In this document: positions 1 to 12,725 of the stretch, one piece after another
How the letters are laid out: each line of letters starts with the position of its first letter
Position numbering within the stretch: position 1 is the stretch's first letter
Source: Seriola aureovittata
Lineage: Eukaryota; Chordata; Actinopteri; Carangiformes; Carangidae
Length of the DNA: 64,000 nt
Direction: 5' to 3'
Assembly: GCF_021018895.1 (NCBI RefSeq)
Contig: NC_079364.1
Location: 4,673,401-4,737,400, forward strand
Translations under genes and position numbers: made by a program
Notes under the pieces: model-generated
Databases searched by the model: none
Told to the model about the DNA's origin: nothing
The model's input: the letters and a program-made list of their open reading frames with translations, nothing else

Positions 1-171
1 AAAACCAACAATTAACGTGACAAGAGAGTAGGCTGTCAAACAGAGGGTGAAGAGAGACGGAGACGACAGACAGACACAGAGAGAGAAACGAACGTCTCCG
101 CGCATCACACGAGCCAGACAGACACATCAGGGGGGGTTCACTGTGAGGAAATCACTTGGCTGGCCTGATAC

Positions 172-226
172 GCGATGATACACACGATGATACACACGAT
201 GATACACACGATGATACACACCAACA
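172..226 (+). repeat. 12-bp minisatellite
   Basis: About four and a half tandem copies of cacacgatgata. Confidence 0.9.
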
Positions 227-2029
227 CTCACAGATTTAACAGGATAAGTCTTCTCATGCTGCTAAATCAGGATATCGTCTGAGTTGTTCAAAGGTACTAA
301 AGGTTCAAACGACGTCTGAACTTTTCCTTAGTAATTTCCAACATCCGTTCTTTGACAACTGGTATTAAATTGTGGCCACAGGTTGTGTAAACTCTGTATG
401 GTTGTCGGCATAAAATGGCACCAGGAACTCCTTCAGTCGGGGGGGGGGGTCTGATTAAATGACGTCCTGACTAGAGGTTAATGTGACCACAACAAAGAAA
501 ATAGTCATTGATCTTAGATTATAGTCGTATAGAGAAGAGGTCTCACTCAGACATGTGTCTGCAGCCCTCCACAGGAAAACAATAGAGTTAGCAGAGAGAA
601 GAGCTGTAGTGCAGAGAGAGCGACTGATCAAACATCTGGATGTACGTCATCATCACATCACATATATGTGAGTGTGTATATGTGTATGTACAGTTGTGAT
701 ATAGCAATACGTTTCCATGAAACTATAAATATTAATCTTAGTGATGAGTGGTGGGGAGTGGTGATAATGGGGTTGGTTGTTTATTTGTTTGTTTATGTTG
801 GTGATTATGTGATTGTTCTCGAGGTTCTTATTATCATTATCATTAATTAGTAATTCTGCTCAGTTCTGTAATCTGTCTTCATTGCCAGCTCGTGGATGGA
901 GCTGGCAGGGCTCCACATTTGTTAGCAAACTTCGGGTACTATACTTTGCATACGTTTCATCCCTCAGGTTAAATCTAATTTTGTGTTTTGTTTTGTATTT
1001 CCTTATTTATACGATAAATAATTGATCACAAAAAAAATTATTTTTAAAAATCATCCGTATTCGACCAGTCATCCCAACAGACGGAAAGATGTTATTCATC
1101 ACTGTTTAAAGCTGAATGGCGCCCAGGTCGCCTGGCATTCACACAATACGTCTGACATTTCATCATCTCTCTGTGTTATCCTCACACTTTATCAAAACAG
1201 TGCTGAAACCCCATGAGAGGGTGAGAGGGCGAGAGGGGCGATCGTCTGCACGACTCTCTAAACACAGCCTCAATTATTCTCCAACGCCCCTCCGTCTTTG
1301 CTCTTAAAGGTCAGGTCAGCAGAATAAGGTGATCCGTCTCCATTTTAATGGCTCTCTTTGTCTCTTTGTCTCCTTTCCTGGACCACAGACCAATACTGCA
1401 ACATGCTGATTTCTCATAATGAGAAAAATCTGTTGGATATTTCATTATTTTAGCAGGACTAAACCTAATAATTCCTCTTATTCAAATCCCTTATATTCTT
1501 GTGTGTGTGGCAGGAAATACAGGTCTGTAAATCAAGCATTAAGTCGGGTTTGGCTTAATGAGCTCTAAGCTGCAACAGGAATCAAGCAGCAGAGAATAAA
1601 TAAGGCTCCACTGCCTTATTCAGACATTTTTGTTATCTTAAATTCACAGATTTAACTGAGCATGCACCTGCAGAACCTCACTGGCTGAGCAGATGGAGGA
1701 GTCCGAGGAGAAAATTAAAAAAAAGGAGACACATGATTCAATTCTGGCCCTACAAAAAACAAGGCATTGATAGCGGAATCACAGTGGAATCACCTGCCCT
1801 CCGTCGAACACATAGAGAGATCATATAATAAATATATAATGGAGCAGCAGTCAGTGCAGCCAGGCAGACAGGCTGGCAGGCTGGCAGAACGTGAGTGAGG
1901 GCTGAGGTTTTTTTTACGATGCTTGTTTTATTATTCATAAAGAGGATGAGGTTTCCAGGATGCCGTTGTTGTTGGCTGGAGTCCTGAAACAGCTCCATTC
2001 ATTCACTCCCTCACACTCACTCACAAACA

Positions 2030-2032
<3 letters not shown>

Positions 2033-2073
<41 letters not shown>
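2033..2073 (+). repeat. (CA)n microsatellite
   Basis: Perfect CA dinucleotide run of about 20 units. Confidence 0.95.
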
Positions 2074-2074
<1 letters not shown>

Positions 2075-2799
2075 TGTGCTGCTGAAAGTGTTTCTGTGGG
2101 GATATGCCTGAGCAGAAGATCTAGTTTCCCACATGAGGAACGACTGCAGCGGCAGCTTCACTGTTACAAATGAGGCAACAGCATGAGGTTTGAAAAGGCT
2201 TTTACCAAAAGTACCTACAGTAAGAGTGTCTGTCATAAAATAGGCAGTAAAAAGAAGCTCCAAATCAGTGCTGTGATTCTGTGCGGTCTTCCATAGCAGT
2301 GATAAAAGCCTGGATTCGATAGCTCATGTCACCACCTTACAGGGCCTAACACTGACGCCGGCCTCTGCATTTTAATATTTTATTAGTCTCATCCGCTATC
2401 TCCCACCAATCAGTCGATATCCTGACAGAGCGAGAGCAGAGACAGTGACAGCGCCTGGCGTCAATCATTTTTACAGTCTGGCTCAGGAAGGAGTAATCCA
2501 ACAGATGCTGAGCTCCGGAGCGCTCCAGCACCCGGCTTCACTTTTCATGTGCGACTGGCTGTAAGAGAGGGAAGAGAAAGAGATGGAAAAAATAAAAGAG
2601 GGGAGAAGAAGTGCTGTGGGTGTTCATCAAAGTCACAGTCAGCAGTGTCGCAGCTGTTGCATCCATTGGAAGAGAGAAATCCCTCCACATGCAAAATCAA
2701 CAGCTCTCAGAGAAGGCCTGGGTCATACAGGTGCAGCTGGACTGTCCAAAAAATAAATAAATAAAATCGATAAAGTTTTTATCGGCCCTGTCAGTGAGT

Positions 2800-2802
<3 letters not shown>

Positions 2803-2832
<30 letters not shown>
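2803..2832 (+). repeat. (TC)15 microsatellite
   Basis: Perfect TC dinucleotide run. Confidence 0.95.
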
Positions 2833-2835
<3 letters not shown>

Positions 2836-3145
2836 CGAGTGCATCTCAGAGCTTGCTGCCTGCTTGTCTAGAGCTGACTTTCTTTCCCAGAATGCAGCAC
2901 AGCTTTAACATACAAACGCTTCTGCTGAAAACAGACAACATCAGCTTTATAGAAAACAAACAGGAGACACTCTTCCATCCAACAGCTGTATAAGAGTCAC
3001 ACCAGAAACTTCTTTTCTTCAGGGTTGGTTTTATGACACACCAGCACAAGGACACAGAGTCCCGTTGAAGCCTCCTGGGTTTAAACCCAACGACGTCTGT
3101 CTCTCCGACCTCCAGTGCTTCCTAACTACCACTAGTTTGAGTATG

Positions 3146-3464
3146 TAGGGCTGCAACTAACAATTATTTTCATAATCATTTGATCTGCAGGTTATTTCCT
3201 CAATTAAGTGATTAACCGAGTTGTTATTTTATGTTTCATATCTTTATCATTTCTCACAGCCCACGGTGACAACTTCAATTATCTTGTTATATCCGACAGT
3301 CCAAGGACAATAAAAGCATCAACTGCTCTCGTCTGAGAAGCTGGAACCAGCAAATGTTTCCTTAAATAAAAAGGTCTAAAACATTTAGTCAATTATCAAA
3401 ATGGTTGCAGATTGAATTTCTGTCAAACCACTAATGAATTAATTAAATAATCACTGCAGCTGTA
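3146..3464 (+). mobile_element. hAT-like MITE
   Basis: Begins TAGGGCTGCAACTAACAATT and ends AATAATCACTGCAGCTGTA, imperfect terminal inverted repeats of a very common teleost nonautonomous element. The flanking octamers TGAGTATG and TGATTATC agree at 6 of 8 bases, consistent with an aged target duplication. The interior has the usual AT-rich words of this family. Confidence 0.7.
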
Positions 3465-4039
3465 TGATTATCTCACTAAGATCTTTACACCTGACACAAT
3501 AATAATAACAGCATCCCACAGAGCAATGGAACAGATATCTGGCAGATACACAGTATATCTAAATCATATGGGAAAACCTGACCATCAAAAATACATACAA
3601 ACACTATATGAGAGGAAAATGTTTCGCTACTGCGCACACAGTAGCACTGGATCACTAAAATGAAGTCGGGCTATGGCTTATGAATTTCAATGTGAGGAAA
3701 ATTTGCAGTTATTAGATAAACCTGTTCAGCTCCAGGCATCTGGCAAATGACTAAAGCAGAGCGGAGGAGTGGGAGGAAGTGGGAGAAAAACCTCTGCAGG
3801 TGAGAGAAGAGTGGGGAAGAAACAGAGACAAAGGAGGCAAGGAAACGAGAGGACACAGTTTTAGAGGACGCAGAGGAGCTCGCTCTTCTCTCTGTGCCTC
3901 CGTGTCAGGATACGATGAAAATATTAATCTCAGTCTTATCCACACGGCATTTGACACTGAAGTTGTGATTTCAGAGTTCAACCCTCGGCCCTGTACGGTT
4001 TGTCTACTTAATGTATACATATACCATCTTATGATACAT

Positions 4040-4230
4040 TAATATATTTCATAGATACATACTTTATTTATCCCCTAGGGGAAATTCATATTAATATATT
4101 TCATTCAATATATGTGTTTATGTATTTATATAAGAGCTCGGTGCAGGTAATTTCTTTATTGTAAAGCACTTTGACTTGCATTCCTTGTAGGAAAGGTGCT
4201 CTACAAATACAGTTTATTATCATTATTATG
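4040..4230 (+). repeat. Retroposon-tail-like segment
   Basis: 'tactttatttatcccctagg ggaaatt' (4061-4087) and 'taaagcactttgacttgcat' through 'ggtgctctacaaatac' (about 4160-4210), followed by (ATT)n, are both familiar 3'-tail motifs of fish retroposons. The family cannot be assigned from this fragment. Confidence 0.45.
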
Positions 4231-4683
4231 ACCTTAAAAAGAATAAGTCCTCCTGAGGTTCTTTGCAAACCATCAGCCAAAGAAACTTCAGAGTACATTT
4301 TAGTTTTTCTATTGAAAAATAGTAGTATAACACTGCATCAGAGAAATACTGTCCATTAGGCAACTATGATGGGTTGAAAGTGGACTCCACAAATATCTGC
4401 CCACAGTCAGTCATTTACAGTCGACATCAAACTCACTGGTCCCTCTACATCTTCAAATATCAGATCTCAAGGAAACCGTCTACAGCCGCCTCAACGTGTC
4501 ACTAGTAAATCAGAGAAAACACCAACTAGACAGTTTGCACATCTCGTGCGACGGATGTTAATTAGCTCCTGTAAGATTCTCATTCTTAACACTTATTAAT
4601 AATCAGAGCTCTACGGCTGGAGAACTACAAAAACACTAAAAAACAAAGTGTCTGTTCTGCCCTGCCTCCTTCTATTCCCTGTA

Positions 4684-4717
4684 CCCCCCCCCCCCCCACA
4701 CACACACACACACACAC
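4684..4717 (+). repeat. C14 run followed by (CA)n
   Basis: Fourteen C residues run into ten CA units. Confidence 0.9.
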
Positions 4718-6953
4718 CCCACCACTCCACCACCCCACCCACCATCCCTCAGCCCAGGCTACCTTTGCACAGGTGTCAAACCCTCTAGATAAGATGAATA
4801 AAAACAGAGTTCTCCTCTAATCCGATCAGAGAGGATCACTGTGTGTTCATTCGACTGAGACGAGGAGCATAGAAATCAATGCTCACAGACCATCAGATAA
4901 CTAAACTAGGGTTAAAAGGATCAATGGATGGGGCTAATATTGGGCTTTAATTAAATATTGGCTATTGGCAAGTTAGTGTTGTCCATACTCAGTGTGAAGG
5001 GAGCTGTTCAGAGCACACAGCTGATTCCATTACTCTGCTTTCACTATCTCAGTGATGTAGTGATAACCTGTATTTCATTTTCTGTAAATCCATAAAATAT
5101 GAAGAAATACAATTATTTTCTAAACTTTCTAAACTTTCCATTGAACTATAACATAAAAAACTATAAGGTCTGCCATGCACAGGGCACAGCCGTTATTAAA
5201 GGTGATTTCTATTGCCAACACTTTAATAAATAAACTAATGTACGAGCATCCTAAATGAGCAGTTAAGGGGAGGATGATAATGAGAGGAGGAGACAGAGGG
5301 GAGTGTTATCATGCATAGCGGGAGAGGAACAAAAAGACGGGAAATTCATTTCATTCTCTCGGTCTCTTTAAAGATTGCCTATCTGCCTGTCCTATCGCCT
5401 GTCTGCACCAGCAGTCCGTGTGCAGAATATTGATTGCTTTTACCCTGATTCACCTCATCTCATCACCTGAGCGGGCAGAGAGAGAAAGTCAGTCTCATAT
5501 TTGGAGTGTGTACGCCGGTCTTGTTATCCCTGCGGTGTGGTGGAGGTTGTGTGACGAGCGGCACGTCTCAAGCACAGCGATCAATACAAGTTAACTAGAG
5601 AAAACCTTCACCTGGTGGCTGCAGCACAGGAAGAGGGAAAACCCGCTGAACGAGGCCTGGAGCAGCTGGGACCTGTTTACGCACAGAGGTTTCACAAATG
5701 TTGCTTCCTTCATCTCCCCTTCGCTCCTAACTGGATCAAACAAAATTAATTATTAAGTGTTCTTTATGAAACTAGAAACTTCATCGTAAACTGCAGCTGC
5801 TGTGACTTTTCCTCCGACTTTCACCGAGTGTTTGCTTGGTCTAAAAAGTTTCACTGCTTCCTGTTTCTGTGTACCTCTACAGGGGTAAACAGTCTGTTTT
5901 CCACTGAGGAAACCAGTAGGCTGAAAAAAATATATTTCAACCATCATATACATATTTTTGAATAAGACAACGCAGGTTTGGTTTCATAACCGACCTCATT
6001 CTGGGGGGGTCATAAAAACTAAGTCAGAGGTTTCTGAAGCAGAAAAGGAAACTGTTCCTCAGGACAGCAAACTGCATGTTAATACATCTATCTATTGACC
6101 CAGCGAACAACACATTATGATGAAATTGTTCATCAAGCCCGACATAATAACAACAGTATTAAAAATGACGATGTTAGTTTTGTTGCTATAGACCATAGAA
6201 ATGCATAATATAAGTATTAGAAATCCAGATTGAAGTAATAGTAGTCTCTACTGTCGCAGCTTTAATATTCAATTCCAGTGTCTGTTTAGGAGAATATTAT
6301 ACTCACAATTAACTGTGAATCTAAATATAAATGAAAAGATTTTTTTCCAAAAGAAGAAGTGAAAGTACTCAGAGGTATTTTTTCATTGTTCTAACTAGGC
6401 TGGACAACCCCGACAAGCTCCACGCCTCAATCAATCAGTTCAGGTCAATCACTTAGTGGATCAACAGAAAATTGCTTAAATTCAATCAATCAAGTATAAA
6501 AAATATTCTTTAAATCAAGCTTCTCAATTACAATTATTCTAGGTAATATGTGGTAGTAAACTGAACAAGGGAGTTACGGGATGTCCCCTTGAAAGTGTTT
6601 CTCACTCTTTCCAGAACGATTCTAAACGAACAGAAACAATGGGCAGATTAAGCAACAGTGAACAGAATCATTTGTTGCAGCCCAGGAGACAAAGATCAGG
6701 GCAAAAAGTCCAGGAAACACTTGCTGCTTCCTCTGAAGCCTGTTGCTGTAAGTGCAAAGATGAAAGGAACTTGCAATTTATCAACTCAGAGACTTCTGTC
6801 ATCTGAATTATTATACTCAGATTATAAGAGAGAGAGAGTGGGGACGAATCTGGGGTTTTGAAAAAAGATGAGACGCAGCTGATCGATCCATGAGCTCCCC
6901 AGGAAACATTAAATTGCCTGATTTTCCGGTCATCAAACTGGCTTCTTTCTGTG

Positions 6954-6989
6954 ATCTTCCAGAAACCGCACATGCAGTTTCTGGAAGAT
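6954..6989. repeat. Near-perfect 36-bp inverted repeat (hairpin)
   Basis: Arms ATCTTCCAGAAAC (6954-6966) and GTTTCTGGAAGAT (6977-6989) are exact reverse complements. Three further base pairs form in the middle after one mismatch, leaving a 2-nt loop. Each arm holds a TTCnnGAA unit, as in heat-shock elements. Confidence 0.85.
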
Positions 6990-9107
6990 GTGAAAAATGA
7001 CCTTAACAGAGCAACTGTGCAGATGCTGCATAAACAAGCGTGCTGCTTCCTTTGAGTCATTTCCCCCGCCAACACTATCAACGTCTAGATCTGCCTTCAG
7101 CTCCATCTTCGATCCATATTCTCCTCCTTTCACCCGCTCTCTGGAGGATCTGAGAGAGATGGCATTAAGAGTACGTTGATATTCTGCAGAGGTTGCAGCG
7201 TCTGGGTCATTGGGATTACCCAGGGGGGGAGGAAAGACGACGGAAAGAGATGAGAGGAAAGGAAAAGAGAGGAAGAGAAGTGGGGTAGAAGAGCGAAATG
7301 TGTAGCTAGAGTTTCTACAGCGAGTCCACTGTGTATTGAGGAGTGTGACCGGTTCATTTCTCTGCTGTATTTTCTGTTCCACGGAAAAGCTGAATGGTTT
7401 TCGACCGACAGGAGATGAAGGTCCTCCACTTTATCCAGTCAGTGACTGAGCTGAGGATGAATTGAGACAGTTGAAGGACTGTATTAACAGCGGCTGAGGT
7501 TTGGTCCAGTGTGACCTCCGCTCCTCCTCCGCACTGACACATACAGTCACCGAGCCTCTTTAGACAGAGGAGAGTGCACACAAACTTCCACAAGTGCATG
7601 ATCAAGAATTTCAAGAGGGAGGAAACATGAATGGAGTCTGTAAAAGAGACACTCACACAAAGATTTCTCTACAATGACACTGTGGCTGAAAAGTCTGTGA
7701 TATTAAATTAAATGTTTTTATCTAACAGAAACTAATGTTCCCAAAGCAAAGATCAGATGACGCGCGCTGACTGCCAAAGCAGGTTTAACCATATTCAAAT
7801 TATTTAACACTATTTCTCAGTAACGTTAACACTAAATCCCAAAACTCAACACAGCACACAGATGAGATGTAAAATATCAGCTGTGGCCCCTAAAACAGAG
7901 AGCAGGAAAAGATTCTATATCTTCAACCCTTATAATAATGTTACGTGCAGTGTAAATATAATGTACAAATTCTGGATGGGATGCACATAGAGGGCTGAGA
8001 GTAAACAACACATCAAACTATGTTTATGAACCTACATAACAAACCTACAAACCTATTTACTGTACAACACCCCGTGCTGGACGACATGTTTCACTGAACC
8101 AGGTGGCGTGAAGTCTCCGATATTCATGTATCTAATAGTATTAATGTAAATATAACGTTTGTTCAATCACGTAGATCAAACGGCCTCCCAACCAGGCACC
8201 AGGGTCTATCAGTTCATCTGAATTTCCATCATCAGCGGGAAGGTTCAGGCAGGCTGAGTGTTAAAAACAGGCTTGTATAGTGTCAATCTCACATATTCAG
8301 TGCTGATTAGTCATTTGAGTCATTTGCAAAAATCCTGCAGCCTTGCGTTCCATACAGAATTAATGAATGTAAACTGCTCTCAATTACCAATTCTCACACC
8401 ACTTGTTGCCGCTCTGCACCTTCACACGTCTGAATCAGGAGCGTCATCCTCATGTTGCAGATTTCCATTTAAAATGACTGATATCCTGATGCTTCTTTCC
8501 TGTTTGTGAAAAGGTTACGGAAATAATGAATGTCCCCCACAAACATCTGAAAAAAATCTCAGTATATGAGTGTGAAGCCCCATACTGTGTTTCAGGGGTG
8601 TTCAGCAGCTCCTCTCCTGCCAACATGTCACAAAGAGTCCGCAACATGAGCCAAAATAACCAGGAGTGAGGCGGGTGAGTGTGTGAAGGGAAGGGGGAGA
8701 GGGGTGCAGGGGCTGGAGGACATTATGATACTAGAGCCTGAGTAAATCAGCACAGAGGGGTGAGGGGCCCGGAGTGTCTCACTCACAGTGAGGGGCTTGC
8801 AGGAAATCACTGGAATAGGAAAAGGCCGTCAGAAAGCTGAATGAATGCCGGGCAAAAGCAACACGACAGAAAAATAAAAGACTAATAAATAAATGGGCAA
8901 ATGAGCAAACAGGGAATAGAATATGAAGAGGGAGAAATGTGATGGAGAGAAAACAGTGAAGGTGAAGATACTTTCCACAGGGAGGACAGCGGTGTCGTGA
9001 CAGATGGGCTGGCATGAGCGAGAAGAATCCATATAAACATGAACACATAATATGAACCAAATGAAAAACACACAGGTCCAGGTCTTATAGCAGCAGCTGG
9101 CAGAGCA

Positions 9108-9250
9108 AAGTAGCCCTGACATCCTTCTCCCTAGCTTCATCCTGCAGCTCTTCCTTAGGGGATCCAGGGGTGTTACCAGACCAGATGTGTGTTCTGGGTT
9201 TGCCCCGGGGTCTTCTCCCAGTCGGACGTATGCAGAATACCTGCACAATG
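9108..9250 (-). mobile_element. Fragment of a Rex-type non-LTR retrotransposon
   Basis: The words 'ctgacatccttctccct', 'tgttctgggtttgccccggg' and 'tcttctcccagtcggacg' belong to a well-known fish retroposon 3' region, here in antisense. Rex-Babar is my best guess for the family. The same region in the opposite orientation is at 32424-32554. Confidence 0.55.
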
Positions 9251-9628
9251 AATCCGTGTGGATACCTGAGCTGCTCTATAAGACTCTGTAGGTTTTAAGT
9301 AATGCTCTCCTTACAGTAAACAAACCTGGCTGTGGTGTAGAAATCAAATAAAGTAGCACACCTGAGAGCTACGTATATAGGATTAACAAATGCATGCAGA
9401 CTTCCTAGTGTGCACACGTTTAGGTTTTCATCGAGAGTTCCTGTTTGACAAATGTGATCAGTCAGACATTAAGCTTTGCGTTAGCTGGAGGCTCCATTCA
9501 TGCAGAACAGATAAAAAAAAATCAAGGAGAAAGAAACGAAAACACTGGAGACACAGATGTGCTCTGCGCTGCTCTATTAGCAGCTAGATATCTGCCATCT
9601 CTCTCAGCACTGCACCACACATACACAT

Positions 9629-9639
9629 ACACACACACA

Positions 9640-9693
<54 letters not shown>
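9629..9693 (+). repeat. (CA)n microsatellite
   Basis: CA run with an AAAC interruption. Confidence 0.95.
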
Positions 9694-9696
<3 letters not shown>

Positions 9697-9896
9697 CACG
9701 GAGCATTTCCATTCATTAGCATTTATTCACTCTGTAACTAGCGAACAGCGAACAGCCAGAGAAAATGTAGAGAAAGAGCCGTGAGACGTGAGAGAGAGGA
9801 GAAAGCTACTAGTCACATCAAAAGCAAAGACCTTGTCAGTCAGCTGCATGGTGTTCCACCTTCACAACAACCCGCTGCTGGATGCTACTTCTTTAC

Positions 9897-9898
<2 letters not shown>

Positions 9899-9950
<52 letters not shown>
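9899..9950 (+). repeat. (CA)n microsatellite
   Basis: Perfect CA run of about 25 units. Confidence 0.95.
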
Positions 9951-9951
<1 letters not shown>

Positions 9952-12662
9952 TAACCCCCCCCAATTACCAGAAGGAACAGCAGTAAGCGGTCTGCCGTAT
10001 CACATCTGTTTGCCCACAGTGGCACAAGAAAAATGATTCTCAACCAGGAGAAAGAAAAAAAACAACAGATGTAACTAGAAGGAACTCCCACATTGTTTGT
10101 CGATGTTGTGCAGCCGTTCAACTCATCCACATTAAGAACTGGAAACAGTTCTCTTCCTCTGATTGTTTCACTGTGATGCCTAAAACATTATCTAATATCC
10201 TGATAAGCATCCAAACTTAATCTAGTGTTCTTTGGCTCCGTCTTATCTATCATGGATATTTGTCGGCTGATGAACTGACTAATTCATTAACAGGGATGAA
10301 AACAAATCCTCCTTGGCAGAGGTGGAAAACAAGAACGTAACTTTTCCTACATTTATTTTTTTCTCTTTTCCTCTTTCCTGCCACTTATTAACATCTCTGA
10401 TCATTGTAATGAAAACTAGCGCAGAGGTTTCTGTTGATCAATTAAGTTGCAAGGTAAGACAAGAAATGCTTCATGGCACACATCTGCATCAAGAATGCAA
10501 TATATGCAAACCATATTAAGAGCACGTGTCCTGCAGCTGGTACAGGGGTAATAATATTTCAAGATGAAAGTTACGAGTCTTTATTGATTTCACCTGTTTG
10601 AGTTTCTTCAATCATAAAATGGGGGAAAATCAAAAAGCTGGTGGATATAAAGGAAGGGACAGAGGTTTAAAGAGAGATGACTGAGATGTGAATAATGTGA
10701 GAGGGAGCTGTCACAAATAAAGGTGTTCCTCATGCTCTGCATCCTACAGTTACCACAACACATTTCAGTATTACTCACTAACACTTCTTCCTTTATCACC
10801 TACAACCTGAAAGAGGAAAACCAATTCTGCATCAAACGCACCAGTTGCTTCCAATGTTCAACACCTTACTGGCTTCAAGTGATGCATTCAAGAAAAAAAA
10901 AAAAAGAAAAAGAAAATTGCTTTTAGGGCAACACAACGGCTACAAACTGTGCGGGTGATTTTACAAATGGGATACAGGCGTCCGGAGGTGCAGTATATGA
11001 AGGAAGAAGTGAAATATGGATCACAGATGATGCAGGCAGCCCTCGAGTGAGCAAGAAAAAAAGATGCATCATCATCAAAATTGCATCTTTTTTTATACCA
11101 TGCTGCAGGAAATGCTTCGTAATAGATTTACTCCTTCAATTAAGTACATTTTCCTATAGCACTCATGTCTTTTTATTATTTTATTTTCTTACAGCCACAG
11201 TTTAACCCTTCAAAATAGTAAACACTGCACCTGTGTTGACATGTAAGCAACAGCTCAAAGGTTCAAACTTTTGCTTTCAGAAATAAATAAGCAGAATACA
11301 TTCTTTTTTTTAAATTAATATAGTGACTAAGTCCAACACTGTAGTTGTTACCGGCGGCTCAGTGCACTCAAATTCTTCAGACGTGTCGTCAGAATAATGA
11401 TATCCATGCGTTTATCCTGCAGTGTCGTCCGAGTACAGTAAAAACCTTTTGCTCCTTCACAATGAGCAGCACCTGTGTTTACTGGCTTGTGGACAGCCTC
11501 GGCTTTACCGTGCACCCCCTAGTGTTCAGAGGAGTATCACTCGAATCAAACACACAGCGCCTACATCAACAAATGTCTAATTCTTATAAATTCAACTGAA
11601 TTGATTCTCGGTGTAAAACCCAAATAACAAGTCCTGGGCTTACTGGGACACTGAATGCTCTATAGAAGAGAGTGAATACACCTCAACACACACACACACA
11701 CACATTCTGTATTTCCAAGGGTTCACAAGGTATTCCCTGAGCTGAGTGAATGACTTAAAGCGCAGGGAAGCGGAAATCAATTTGGAACGTTCACTATTCA
11801 TGCCTCTTCCTTCACTGACTCTATTTACCTCACCTCCTACTTATTTACATATCCATTTATTCATTTATCTTTGAGGTCCTGCGGGCGGCTGTAGTGGACG
11901 TATGGAATAACAAAACGCTCATTAATATTCAGATAGATGTGCCAGGTGTACATAGTCAGACAAATCGCTGAAAAGAGAATTATGAGTCTATGGATAAAAA
12001 ATAGACTCTCTGCAAATAGACACACAATGTCCCCATGTTTGCTCATGTTGTGTGCGTGTTGAGCGATATGAATGCAGGAAGCCTACCTGTGTGTCCGTCT
12101 CACGGAGAGTAATTAAACGGTAGAGAGGGCTGAGAGGTTTTCACTCCATCCACAATATGCAGCAGCTGATTTCACTGATTAGCTCCTTCTCATTGGATGA
12201 AGGAGAAATCAGCTGCTTATGTGTTTGGTTGAAGACTCTCAACCGTCCATCCCTGAGACCAAACGCCTCGGTGGAAAATCTTGACCCTATTGTACAATTT
12301 CTACTCGGCGTAAGAATCGCTCAAGAATTAGTATGGTGCTTATTGGTGAGAGTTTTGATGCACATCTTCAGAACTGACAATGTGTTTTTCCCACAATGAT
12401 TTGATGCCAAATTAAACTTGGCACACCCGGAGCCCGCACAGCTTGCAGCAGTTGTGTTTTGTGCTGCAATTAGTGCGGAGAAACGAGGGGAAAAGAAGAG
12501 ACGACAGAATTATTGTGAGCCGTGGATTAAGAAGAGGTTCTACACAGTAGTTTGTTTGGAGAGGTGGAAGTCAGTAGTAGTTTGTTGATCCCTGCAAACA
12601 GGAGGTTGTAACAGACGGAAAGGTCTGTCCCATCATCTGTGGACTTTGGAATAAATAGAAGA

Positions 12663-12725
12663 GCTGGGCGATAAAACGAGCTCGATAATTATCATGAAAA
12701 AATTTCCAAAATAACGACAATACAC
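12663..12725 (+). mobile_element. Fragment of a hAT-like MITE
   Basis: Starts GAGCTGGGCGATAAAACGAG and continues with 'cgataattatcatg' and 'ttccaaaataacga', a signature of teleost 'gggcgata' MITEs. No matching far end or target duplication was found. Confidence 0.45.

Larger units (their letters stand above)
1..3145. other. Noncoding left-edge segment
   Basis: No exon recognised. It contains the 12-bp minisatellite near 172, a (CA)n at 2033-2073 and a (TC)15 at 2803-2832. By synteny it should lie towards or inside nav2, but I found no nav2 coding sequence. Confidence 0.4.
3465..12662. other. Noncoding segment with microsatellites and repeat fragments
   Basis: No exon recognised. It holds a C-run plus (CA)n at 4684-4717, retroposon-tail motifs near 4.1 kb, a hairpin at 6954-6989, overlapping antisense ORFs of 137-149 codons at 6668-7382 without known homology, a Rex-like fragment at 9108-9250, and (CA)n at 9629-9693 and 9899-9950. 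Confidence 0.4.
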
